From contig JAHQWZ010000157.1 in NCBI GenBank assembly GCA_029856425.1, positions 1 to 5,252 on the forward strand: a stretch of 5,252 bases of DNA. The letters run 5' to 3'. The translations under genes and the position numbers were made by a program. The stretch comes from Candidatus Thorarchaeota archaeon. GTDB lineage: Archaea; Asgardarchaeota; Thorarchaeia; Thorarchaeales; Thorarchaeaceae. The number at the start of each line of letters is the position of its first letter. Positions within the stretch are counted from its first letter, which is position 1. Positions 1 through 5,252 of this stretch are shown here, piece after piece. The notes under the pieces were generated by a model. The model was given only the letters and a program-made list of their open reading frames with translations. It did no database searches and was not told the DNA's origin.

Positions 1-1466
1 GTGAAGTGAGGCGATGCCCACTTCTTGTCACCCGTGACCTTTTCAATGACCTCAACTGCCTCCGGACTTGCACCAAACTCAGCAAAGGTTTCTGTCATCA
101 GGTGATCATTCCCGCGAGGGTTGACCGCAAACGCCAAAGCATACGCCTTTGCTGACCGAGTTTCAACATTCGATTGTTCTAGTCCTTTTGCGTTCATTAT
201 AGCCCACTTGTATGAGTCCTGTCCAACCTTCTTCGTGGCAATCTTGAGACCATCACCCAAAAGGTTGCCAAGTTTGCCTTTTCGCAATGCAATAGCTTCT
301 ACTGTCTTCAGAGTTTCATCGAGTTTGCCCCAGTCAAGTTCCAAGCCATCCGTGTCTTCTTTTGTGAGAACTCCCCTTAGATAGCTCTCAATAGCCCACT
401 GAGACACAGTTCCTGCAGTGATAGTGTCCAATCCAAGTCGATTGCACATCTCATTGAGCAGAAGCACTCCCTCCGTATCAATGATACCAGGCCCGTTGCC
501 AAGAGCTCCAAAGGTTTCGTATTCAGGACCACCGCTCGCAATACCCTTGTTCGGACCTTCATCAATCACAGAATACCGATGACAACCAATAGTGCAGCCA
601 AAACATGCAACGCGTCTCTTGAGATATCCCTTTTCAACCAATGCTTGGCCTGAGATTGGATGAACATTCTCAGTGTAACCAGTCTGCCAGTTCCTACCTG
701 GGAATGCATGAAGCTCGTTGACAGCTGCTATGGATCCTGCTGTTCCAAACTCGTGCAGACCGATAGAACCGCTGTCCTTACGGAGGTTCTCCCTCATCTC
801 TTCAGCAACTTCAGCGAACTTTTTCGGGTCCTTGACCTTCACAGGCTTTGTTCCTTTAATAGCCACAGCCTTAAGCTTCTTCTTCCCCATGACTGCAGCT
901 CCTCCTCCCCTTCCTGCGGCATGATAGAGTGAGCATTGAATTGACGCGGCTCTGACAAGTTTCTCACCAGCAGGTCCAATGTACAAGCTTTTTGACTCAT
1001 TCCCGTGCCAATTCTTCAGCAGAGCATCAGTTTCAATGATATCTTTTCCCCAGAGGTCCTTTGCATCTCTGATTTCTACGTGATCATCCTCAATAAAGAT
1101 GTATGAGGGCTTATCAGCAACGCCATGCACAACAAGGTGATCATATCCTGCAAACTTCAACTCGGAACCCCAATGACCTCCTGTGTTACTCTTCAGATAG
1201 AGTCCGGTTGTACAACCAACTGTCGTGACAGATGTCCTCCCTGAACAAGGAGCAGTTGTACCTGTTACAGCTCCTGGAGCGTAGATGATGATATTCCTTG
1301 GGTCATCCCATGTGATATCTGGGTCCTTGCAATAGTCCCAAAGGAGTTTGGCATTTATTCCTCTTGAGCCAACATACAAGCGTTTCCATTCTTCCGGTAT
1401 ATCTTCTTTCCAAATTCTACCGCTTGCGAGATCAACGTGTAGGATTTTTCCTTGATGCCCGTACAT
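1..1466 (-). CDS. Aldehyde:ferredoxin oxidoreductase family (W/Mo-pterin enzyme), partial, C-terminus beyond left edge
   Basis: The reverse strand reads without a stop from an ATG at 1466 to the left edge, giving 488 residues of a family usually near 600-630. The start MYGHQGKILHVDL is the typical AOR N-terminus. The pterin-contacting loop GRGGGAAVMG is at residues 185-194 and the GGPEYE motif (Glu315) at 312-317. The [4Fe-4S] ligands C288, C291 and C295 have the same spacing as in Pyrococcus AOR; the fourth cysteine would lie just past the edge. NRLGLD (342-347) matches the first DxxGLD-type pterin motif with Asn in the Asp place, which I believe is common in the family. His455 in PRGNDH matches the active-site His region. 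Known family role: cytoplasmic two-electron oxidation of aldehydes to acids, or the reverse, at a tungsten bis-pterin. The start lies 2 bases after the ferredoxin stop, so the two genes are surely co-transcribed. The substrate cannot be read from sequence; WOR5-like or AorB-like is my guess. Confidence 0.95.
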   Translation of the reverse strand, partial: MYGHQGKILHVDLASGRIWKEDIPEEWKRLYVGSRGINAKLLWDYCKDPDITWDDPRNIIIYAPGAVTGTTAPCSGRTSVTTVGCTTGLYLKSNTGGHWGSELKFAGYDHLVVHGVADKPSYIFIEDDHVEIRDAKDLWGKDIIETDALLKNWHGNESKSLYIGPAGEKLVRAASIQCSLYHAAGRGGGAAVMGKKKLKAVAIKGTKPVKVKDPKKFAEVAEEMRENLRKDSGSIGLHEFGTAGSIAAVNELHAFPGRNWQTGYTENVHPISGQALVEKGYLKRRVACFGCTIGCHRYSVIDEGPNKGIASGGPEYETFGALGNGPGIIDTEGVLLLNEMCNRLGLDTITAGTVSQWAIESYLRGVLTKEDTDGLELDWGKLDETLKTVEAIALRKGKLGNLLGDGLKIATKKVGQDSYKWAIMNAKGLEQSNVETRSAKAYALAFAVNPRGNDHLMTETFAEFGASPEAVEVIEKVTGDKKWASPHF

Positions 1467-1468
1467 TT

Positions 1469-1960
1469 CTATGCAGCCTCCTTCTTCAAGTCACGATACA
1501 TGGCCATTCTAGCTGATCTTAGTTTCTTCTTCTGTTTCAATAAGTCATCTGTTGCATTCACCCACTGGATTGCACCAGGCACACAGTGCTTTGCGCAATA
1601 TGGATCACCACCACAGAGATCGCAGATAATCGCCTTATTGGTTTCTGGATGCAGTTTTATTCCGTGGTATGGACATGCTTCTATGCATTTTGCCAGACCT
1701 TTACATTTGTTATTATCAACAGTAATGATTCCTGTGCTATCATCACGTGATAATGCCTTCTCTGGACAAGACTCCACACAAGGATGAGCATCACATTGTT
1801 CACAGAGAAATTGTATGCCTAGAGCAATATCCTCCTTCTTGTAGACCTTCACTCTTCCCCTATTTGGGTCAAAGAGATTTTCCTTTATCAATGAACAAGC
1901 TAGAGAGCACTGCTTGCAGCCAGTGCATTTATCCATATCAACTAATAGCAAATTGGCCAT
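1469..1960 (-). CDS. Four-cluster ferredoxin-like electron-transfer subunit (DmsB/HycB/AorA type) paired with AOR
   Basis: This 163-residue soluble protein has four cysteine groups: C12/C15/C18/C22, C53/C56/C61/C65, C86/C92/C96 and C113/C116/C122/C126. The layout is that of the 16-cysteine, four-cluster subunits of molybdopterin and tungsten enzymes (DmsB, HycB, AorA, WOR5 small subunit). Only 15 cysteines are present: the third group reads CKGLAKCIEAC, with Leu89 where the second Cys is expected, so one cluster may be [3Fe-4S] or lost. Residues 139-162 form a Lys/Arg-rich tail. The gene lies directly upstream of the AOR gene (2-base gap). The inferred role is to pass electrons between the AOR tungsten site and its own [4Fe-4S] cluster on one side and a cell carrier on the other. 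No signal peptide or membrane segment is seen, so it is probably cytoplasmic. Start ATG 1960 has only a weak ribosome site, which may fit a short leader. It is not a lone bacterial-type 2[4Fe-4S] ferredoxin, because it has about twice the cysteines. Confidence 0.92.
   Translation of the reverse strand: MANLLLVDMDKCTGCKQCSLACSLIKENLFDPNRGRVKVYKKEDIALGIQFLCEQCDAHPCVESCPEKALSRDDSTGIITVDNNKCKGLAKCIEACPYHGIKLHPETNKAIICDLCGGDPYCAKHCVPGAIQWVNATDDLLKQKKKLRSARMAMYRDLKKEAA
1477..1486 (-). promoter_or_regulatory. Shine-Dalgarno site of the AOR gene
   Basis: The reverse strand reads AAGAAGGAGG here, ending 10 bases before the AOR ATG at 1466. The site sits inside the last codons of the ferredoxin gene, so AOR translation would start on the shared message directly behind the ferredoxin. 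It supports ATG 1466 as the start. Confidence 0.7.
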
Positions 1961-1996
1961 GTTTATCAGCGTCCATCAGTTCGGATGTTAAAGTGA

Positions 1997-2002
1997 TTAT
2001 AA
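1997..2002 (-). promoter_or_regulatory. Candidate TATA box for the ferredoxin-AOR operon
   Basis: The reverse strand reads TTATAA here. Archaeal transcription starts about 25 bases downstream of the box, which would give a leader of roughly 10-20 bases before the ATG at 1960. That fits the poor ribosome-binding site of this first gene. The upstream flank (GCCAG) is not a good BRE element. If the organism is bacterial, this box has no meaning as written. Confidence 0.35.
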
Positions 2003-2003
2003 C

Positions 2004-2018
2004 TGGCGGAATCCACCA
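2004..2018. repeat. Near-perfect 15-bp palindrome beside the ferredoxin promoter (possible operator)
   Basis: The plus strand reads TGGCGGA-A-TCCACCA, which is two 7-base arms around a central A with one mismatch. It lies one base upstream of the candidate TATA box of the ferredoxin-AOR operon, where a dimeric regulator could block or help TBP/TFB binding. The palindrome is seen directly; the operator role is inference, and no second copy was noticed in the window. Confidence 0.35.
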
Positions 2019-2079
2019 TTTTAATGCTGTCCTTCTCGTCCTGTTAATTGATGCATATCGTGTGGCTTTAACAATCCAT

Positions 2080-2100
2080 GAAAGTTTAAGCTAGTATAAG
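2080..2100 (+). promoter_or_regulatory. Candidate promoter of the methyltransferase gene
   Basis: Two overlapping TATA-like boxes occur: TTTAAG (2085-2090), preceded by the BRE-like purines GAAAG (2080-2084), and TATAAG (2095-2100). Either would start transcription about 70-80 bases before the ATG at 2192, a long leader for an archaeal gene but compatible with its Shine-Dalgarno site. The rest of the 1961-2191 gap holds no convincing gene or RNA. Confidence 0.3.
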
Positions 2101-2180
2101 TCGGTACTCGCACTTCCTGAAGACTAGGAAAATACGAAAGACACATCTTGCGGATTGCATGTATCGTGGCATATCCACCT

Positions 2181-2185
2181 GAGGT
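2181..2185 (+). promoter_or_regulatory. Shine-Dalgarno site of the methyltransferase gene
   Basis: GAGGT lies 6 bases before the ATG at 2192 and supports that start over later in-frame ATGs. Confidence 0.6.
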
Positions 2186-2191
2186 TCTGAG

Positions 2192-4249
2192 ATGGTTACT
2201 CAAATACGAAATGGCAGAGTCATTCGCAAGGCAGTTAGGCTTAGGAACTATATATTAGAGGAACTGGGTGAGTCCATTGGGCAGCAATCAAACCTGAGGA
2301 CTCAACAAATAATCTTCCTTCACATACTCAAGGAGATGGATGGAAACCTCAAAGGATTTCAAAGAAATCAAGAATATCAGAAATTGGGTCTCTTTGCGAA
2401 TTCGCTCGGAAACAGCCAACATGATCCTTTTTCGATACTGACTGGGAAAGCAGGATTAATCTTGGATTTTGATTTTGGACCGCGGGATGATAAATCCATC
2501 CTGGACACTAGGATTCTATTTCTTGGAAGTGTATATGAGGCACTAAAGAGTCAGGAGCGAAGGAAGCACCGCGGTGTCTACTATACTCCATATGGTCTTG
2601 CGCAGACTATCTGCAGGCTGTCTCTTGACTCATTTGAGTCAAATGAGTGCAATTCCAAGGCTTCTAACCTATTGGGCCTAAGGATCTTAGATAATGCATG
2701 TGGAAGCGGGATCTTTCTGTTTGCCATGCTTGAGGAGCTCCTCAAAAGGATCAAGACTAGTGCCCGCACAGTTGTTCTGAGTAATATAAGTGTGAAAACA
2801 AACAGACTTGATGCTATTGCATCGTATCTACTGAGGCACTCTCTTTTCGGACATGATCTTGATGAGGACGCGATTAACATTGCTCAGGCACAGCTCTGGT
2901 TAGCTCTCTATCATCTTGCAGGCGCTGCTCCCTCTTTTATTCCAGGAAGAAACCTCAGAGTCGCAGATACACTTGTTTCAGAAGAAAGCGATGACCAATA
3001 CGATATCATCATTGGGAACCCTCCATACATGCGACTTACATCAAGAGATGTGAAGTACAAGCATGCCATCAAGAAACGGTACTCCCTAACACGTGAGTAC
3101 AATACGCACGCCCTTTTTATTCAGGCATCAATGGCTCAACTGAGGAAAGGAGGCATCCTCGGCTACTTGATTCACAAGAACCTCCTAACTTTGGATACAT
3201 TCAGTAGTTTCAGGCAGTCTTTGGTGGCAACAAATGACCTGATTCATCTCTCAGATTGTGGTCCTGGTGTCTTTAGTGGAGTAACGGCAGAAACAGCTAT
3301 AATTGTCCTGCAAAAAGGACCAACAATAGACCCTTCTTCTGTTACTCTCTCCGTTTATGATTCCAAAACTGGAGACTGCAGTGTTACTGCTGCAATTGAT
3401 CATGAACCATACTTCAATCTGATTTCACCTTGGAATAACAGGTATCTCTTGAGCATATCCCCCGAGATCATACCTTATCTCCTGCATATGTCCCGTTTGC
3501 CTTTGCTGAATACCGAGGTCACGATTAAACGTGGGATTGAAACCGGGAGTAATCGAAGATTCATTTCAAATGAACCCAAATCGGATGGCAATTGGATGCC
3601 ACTGCTTCGTGGACGAGACATTGCGAAATACGATGTCAAGAGTAGCGTATATTTAAATTACAAACCCGATGAACTAGCAAAACCCGGGAGAAGGGATCTG
3701 CAGCATATTCCAAAGGTTGTAGTCCAACAGAACTCAGAACATCCAATCGCCTCTTTCGATTCAGGTCGCTTCTTAGTGCTCAACTCTGCTAACTACATGT
3801 TTAATGCCAGTGAAGAAATGCTAAAGACAATCTGTGTGTTATTGAACTCTAAGCTTATTTCTTGGTTCTTCAAGACTGTGATGACTAACAACGCGGGTCT
3901 TACTGTCAATCTTTTACCAAACAATCTGGGTAGGATTCCTATTCCTTCCAGTCCTGATCTGACTCTTTTTTCAATGCTTTGTGATGTGCTTGTCCACCTG
4001 AAATCAGCTTCCAAGTCAAGTCTTGAAGAATCTGCTAGATTCAAGATATGGCACGAAATCTTGGCTGAAACTTTTGTTGTTGAAGCTTATTTCCCACATC
4101 TCATCAAAGACAAGAAAGTGTTCAATCAGCTTCGAATAATTTTGAACTCTCTTCAATCCAGATCATTTGACCTAGGCCCATTTGATGAGAAGATCGTTGT
4201 TTCTGCAAAGAGAATCTTGAAGGAGTTCGAGTTCCTTAATCATAAATGA
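2192..4249 (+). CDS. Eco57I/TaqI-type DNA adenine-N6 methyltransferase, apparently without nuclease domain
   Basis: This 685-residue protein is a class I SAM-dependent DNA methyltransferase of the gamma (X-I-IV-target domain) order. Motif X is GVYYTP (128-133). Motif I, the SAM loop, is LDNACGSGIFL (166-176). Motif II is GHDLDEDAINIAQAQLWL (220-237), with an acidic residue for the SAM ribose. D259 in RVADTL may contact the adenine of SAM. The catalytic motif IV is NPPY (276-279), pointing to N6-adenine. Residues about 445-590 look like a TaqI_C-type recognition domain: RGIETGSNRRF (447-457), LLRGRDI (471-477), LLNSKLISWFFK (550-561) and a final GRIPIP (580-585). The N-terminal 127 residues are helical-looking, with no obvious PD-(D/E)xK nuclease motif, and the protein is shorter than most fused type IIG enzymes (900 or more residues). 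No restriction gene is adjacent in this window. It could be a solitary methylase, a type II modification subunit with a distant partner, or a relative of PglX from BREX. The recognition sequence cannot be predicted. Confidence 0.92.
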   Translation: MVTQIRNGRVIRKAVRLRNYILEELGESIGQQSNLRTQQIIFLHILKEMDGNLKGFQRNQEYQKLGLFANSLGNSQHDPFSILTGKAGLILDFDFGPRDDKSILDTRILFLGSVYEALKSQERRKHRGVYYTPYGLAQTICRLSLDSFESNECNSKASNLLGLRILDNACGSGIFLFAMLEELLKRIKTSARTVVLSNISVKTNRLDAIASYLLRHSLFGHDLDEDAINIAQAQLWLALYHLAGAAPSFIPGRNLRVADTLVSEESDDQYDIIIGNPPYMRLTSRDVKYKHAIKKRYSLTREYNTHALFIQASMAQLRKGGILGYLIHKNLLTLDTFSSFRQSLVATNDLIHLSDCGPGVFSGVTAETAIIVLQKGPTIDPSSVTLSVYDSKTGDCSVTAAIDHEPYFNLISPWNNRYLLSISPEIIPYLLHMSRLPLLNTEVTIKRGIETGSNRRFISNEPKSDGNWMPLLRGRDIAKYDVKSSVYLNYKPDELAKPGRRDLQHIPKVVVQQNSEHPIASFDSGRFLVLNSANYMFNASEEMLKTICVLLNSKLISWFFKTVMTNNAGLTVNLLPNNLGRIPIPSSPDLTLFSMLCDVLVHLKSASKSSLEESARFKIWHEILAETFVVEAYFPHLIKDKKVFNQLRIILNSLQSRSFDLGPFDEKIVVSAKRILKEFEFLNHK
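2628..2648. repeat. Perfect 21-bp palindrome inside the methyltransferase gene
   Basis: The arms ACTCATTTGA (2628-2637) and TCAAATGAGT (2639-2648) are exact reverse complements around one central G (2638). A second, overlapping hairpin pairs TTGACTC (2625-2631) with GAGTCAA (2636-2642) around ATTT. The region encodes a Ser/Glu/Asn-rich link (residues about 146-152) between motifs X and I, where sequence constraint on the protein is likely low. It may be a protein-binding site, an RNA hairpin, or chance. Confidence 0.5.
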
Positions 4250-4259
4250 GTGCAAACGA

Positions 4260-4272
4260 TTGCCCTAGGCAA
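4260..4272. repeat. Short inverted repeat between the methyltransferase and DUF2085 genes
   Basis: TTGCC (4260-4264) and GGCAA (4268-4272) pair around CTA. GCAAAC also occurs twice, at 4252-4257 and 4269-4274. The stem is short and no T-run follows, so a terminator is not supported; it may be chance. Confidence 0.2.
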
Positions 4273-4292
4273 ACAGAGATAAGTCGTGCTTA

Positions 4293-4850
4293 ATGCGTTG
4301 GCTAAGAGGGAAATCTGTGACCACAGAACCAGACTCGTCCATCCGACCTGATGAACTCAAACTTGACTCAGATGCATTTTCTGGTGGCGGCATTCTCGAA
4401 ACACTCAGTATGCTCCTTTCTCATCATCCTCCCTCACAGTACGGTCATTGTCTCAGGGTTTCTTTCAGAGGCCATTCTGTATATTTTTGCGGCAGATGTT
4501 CAGGCATCTATAGCGGTCTTGGATTAGGTCTTATTTCGTTGTTCATCTCCAATTTTGTGCTGGAACCGGATTGGTTCTGGTTCATGATATCATTAGCTGT
4601 GGGATTCGCAACTGTTGTGGACTGGGTTAGCCAAAGGCTCACACCAAGAAAGACAACCAACTTTGTCCGAGCAATAACTGGATTTCTTAGTGGGTTTTGT
4701 CTGGCAATCATCTTCTTTTTGGGGAATCTCTGGTATATGCTTGTGGCACTCGTGATAATGGGAGTAACAGTGGGAGGAGTTGGATTTATCGAGAATAGGC
4801 GAATTAGTCGTGAAAGAGCCATTTTAGAAGCTGAAGAGATCGAGTCTTGA
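4293..4850 (+). CDS. DUF2085 family small membrane protein, function unknown
   Basis: This 185-residue protein matches the DUF2085 pattern in two places. The first is SHHPPSQYGHCLRVSF...VYFCGRCSGIYSG (residues 43-75) with His44, His45, His52, Cys53, Cys66 and Cys69. The second is DWVSQRLTPRKTTNFVRAITGFLSG (110-134), with the family's D..Q....R...N..R..TG..G spacing. Hydrophobic stretches near 72-90, 94-112, 128-145 and 146-165 suggest four membrane helices; residues 1-39 and 166-185 are hydrophilic. The Cys/His cluster could bind a metal, but the family has no established function that I know of. The start is uncertain. ATG 4293 has only a weak ribosome site, while an in-frame GTG at 4317 has GAGG (4306-4309) 7 bases ahead, which would shorten the protein by 8 residues. 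Met40 (4410) is less likely, with no ribosome site. The gap after the methyltransferase is 43 bases. The DegT gene follows 45 bases downstream, so co-transcription with it is plausible. Confidence 0.85.
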   Translation: MRWLRGKSVTTEPDSSIRPDELKLDSDAFSGGGILETLSMLLSHHPPSQYGHCLRVSFRGHSVYFCGRCSGIYSGLGLGLISLFISNFVLEPDWFWFMISLAVGFATVVDWVSQRLTPRKTTNFVRAITGFLSGFCLAIIFFLGNLWYMLVALVIMGVTVGGVGFIENRRISRERAILEAEEIES

Positions 4851-4895
4851 GAAATCATTTTAACGGCAGCAGAAGTGAATTCTGTTGTGCCTCCA

Positions 4896-5252
4896 ATGAT
4901 TCCTACAGCAAAGCCAATTATTGATAATGAAGAGATAGAGGCTGTGAAGAAAGTCCTCGAGTCAGGTATGTTAGCTGAAGGCAAGGTTTCGCGTGAGTTT
5001 GAGAAGCTATTTGCCGACTATGTGGGGACCAAATTCGCTGCAGTGACTAGCAATGGAACGACTGCGCTTTCAACAGCACTTGAAGCTCTTGGTCTTCAAC
5101 CCGGCGATGAGGTCATTACAACTCCCTTTACATTCATCGCATCAGCTAATACTATCACCATGATCGGGGCAGTTCCCATTTTCGTAGATGTGAAGTTTGA
5201 TACTTACAACATTAATCCAGATATCATAGAAGAGGCGATTACTAAGAAAACT
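4896..5252 (+). CDS. DegT/DnrJ/EryC1/StrS family sugar aminotransferase, N-terminal part (cut by right edge)
   Basis: The 119 residues present begin MIPTAKPIIDNEEIEAVKKVLESG, the standard opening of PLP-dependent DegT/DnrJ/EryC1/StrS enzymes. GMLAEGK (24-30), TSNGTTAL (51-58, PLP-phosphate loop), GDEVITTPFTFIASANTI (70-87) and GAVPIFVDV (91-99) follow in family order. The PLP-binding lysine and the rest of the enzyme, usually about 360-400 residues in all, lie beyond the edge. Known family role: transamination of keto-sugar nucleotides to amino sugars for glycans, lipopolysaccharide-like polymers or glycoproteins, in the cytoplasm. The exact sugar cannot be told from this part. ATG 4896 is preferred because it fits the family N-terminus. 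In-frame GTG codons at 4875 and 4887 would add 7 or 3 residues, and none of the three has a clear ribosome site. The reading frame continues back to the DUF2085 stop at 4848-4850 without another stop, so the two genes share a frame. Confidence 0.95.
   Translation, partial: MIPTAKPIIDNEEIEAVKKVLESGMLAEGKVSREFEKLFADYVGTKFAAVTSNGTTALSTALEALGLQPGDEVITTPFTFIASANTITMIGAVPIFVDVKFDTYNINPDIIEEAITKKT

Noticed and set aside
377..565. Minus-strand open frame of 62 residues within the AOR gene
   Set aside because: It is out of frame with the AOR coding sequence and has no recognisable features.
121..932. Plus-strand open frames at 121-384, 660-932 and 718-924
   Set aside because: They lie antisense to the AOR gene, whose full motif set is on the other strand; the translations are Ser/Leu/Phe-rich with no family features.
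1452..2094. Plus-strand open frames at 1452-1787 and 1747-2094
   Set aside because: They are antisense to the ferredoxin gene, whose cysteine motifs show the real strand.
2114..2130. TTCCT/AGGAA inverted repeat in the methyltransferase leader
   Set aside because: The arms are only 5 bases with a 7-base loop, which is expected by chance.
2021..2203. Minus-strand 60-residue open frame across the divergent intergenic region
   Set aside because: It overlaps the methyltransferase start and both candidate promoters, and its composition shows no motif or clear ribosome site.
2581..4044. Minus-strand open frames at 2581-2880, 2911-3102 and 3793-4044
   Set aside because: They are antisense to well-supported methyltransferase motifs.
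4260..4272. TTGCC-CTA-GGCAA as a terminator of the methyltransferase gene
   Set aside because: The stem is too short and no T-run follows; it is listed only as a short inverted repeat.
4566..4580. GAACC/GGTTC inverted repeat in the DUF2085 gene
   Set aside because: Five-base arms inside coding sequence, expected by chance.
4508..4984. Minus-strand 158-residue open frame
   Set aside because: It is antisense to both the DUF2085 signature and the DegT N-terminus, which are firm matches on the plus strand.

Overview
The window holds two blocks transcribed away from each other from a 231-base intergenic region (1961-2191). The organism is not stated. The DegT N-terminus, the DUF2085 protein, the tungsten-type oxidoreductase and several TATA-like boxes fit an archaeon of moderate GC content, possibly an Asgard (Thorarchaeota-like) or euryarchaeal lineage. 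This is an inference from style, not a proven assignment, and anaerobic bacteria carry the same families.

Left block, minus strand (1-1960). A four-cluster ferredoxin-like protein (1469-1960) is followed after 2 bases by a tungsten/molybdenum-pterin aldehyde:ferredoxin oxidoreductase (AOR family), which runs off the left edge after 488 residues. The pair looks like the catalytic subunit plus dedicated electron-transfer subunit of WOR5- or AorAB-type enzymes. They would oxidise an aldehyde or related substrate and pass electrons through the Fe-S subunit to ferredoxin or another carrier. The ferredoxin lacks one of its 16 expected cluster cysteines (Leu89). A TATA-like box and an adjacent near-perfect 15-bp palindrome lie just upstream of it.

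Right block, plus strand (2192-5252). The first gene is a 685-residue Eco57I/TaqI-type DNA adenine methyltransferase with motifs X, I and IV (NPPY) and a C-terminal target-recognition region. It has no recognisable nuclease domain and no restriction gene beside it. Next comes a small DUF2085 membrane protein with a conserved Cys/His-rich signature. The last gene is the first 119 residues of a DegT/DnrJ/EryC1/StrS sugar aminotransferase, cut by the right edge, which suggests a sugar-nucleotide or cell-surface glycan locus continuing to the right. The three right-hand genes share a direction, with gaps of 43 and 45 bases, but nothing shows that they work together.

No RNA gene, transposon, CRISPR array or integrase was seen. 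I did not find a clearly new multi-gene system. The points most worth checking are the missing ferredoxin cysteine, the palindrome at the ferredoxin promoter, a perfect 21-bp palindrome inside the methyltransferase gene, and the apparently solitary methyltransferase.
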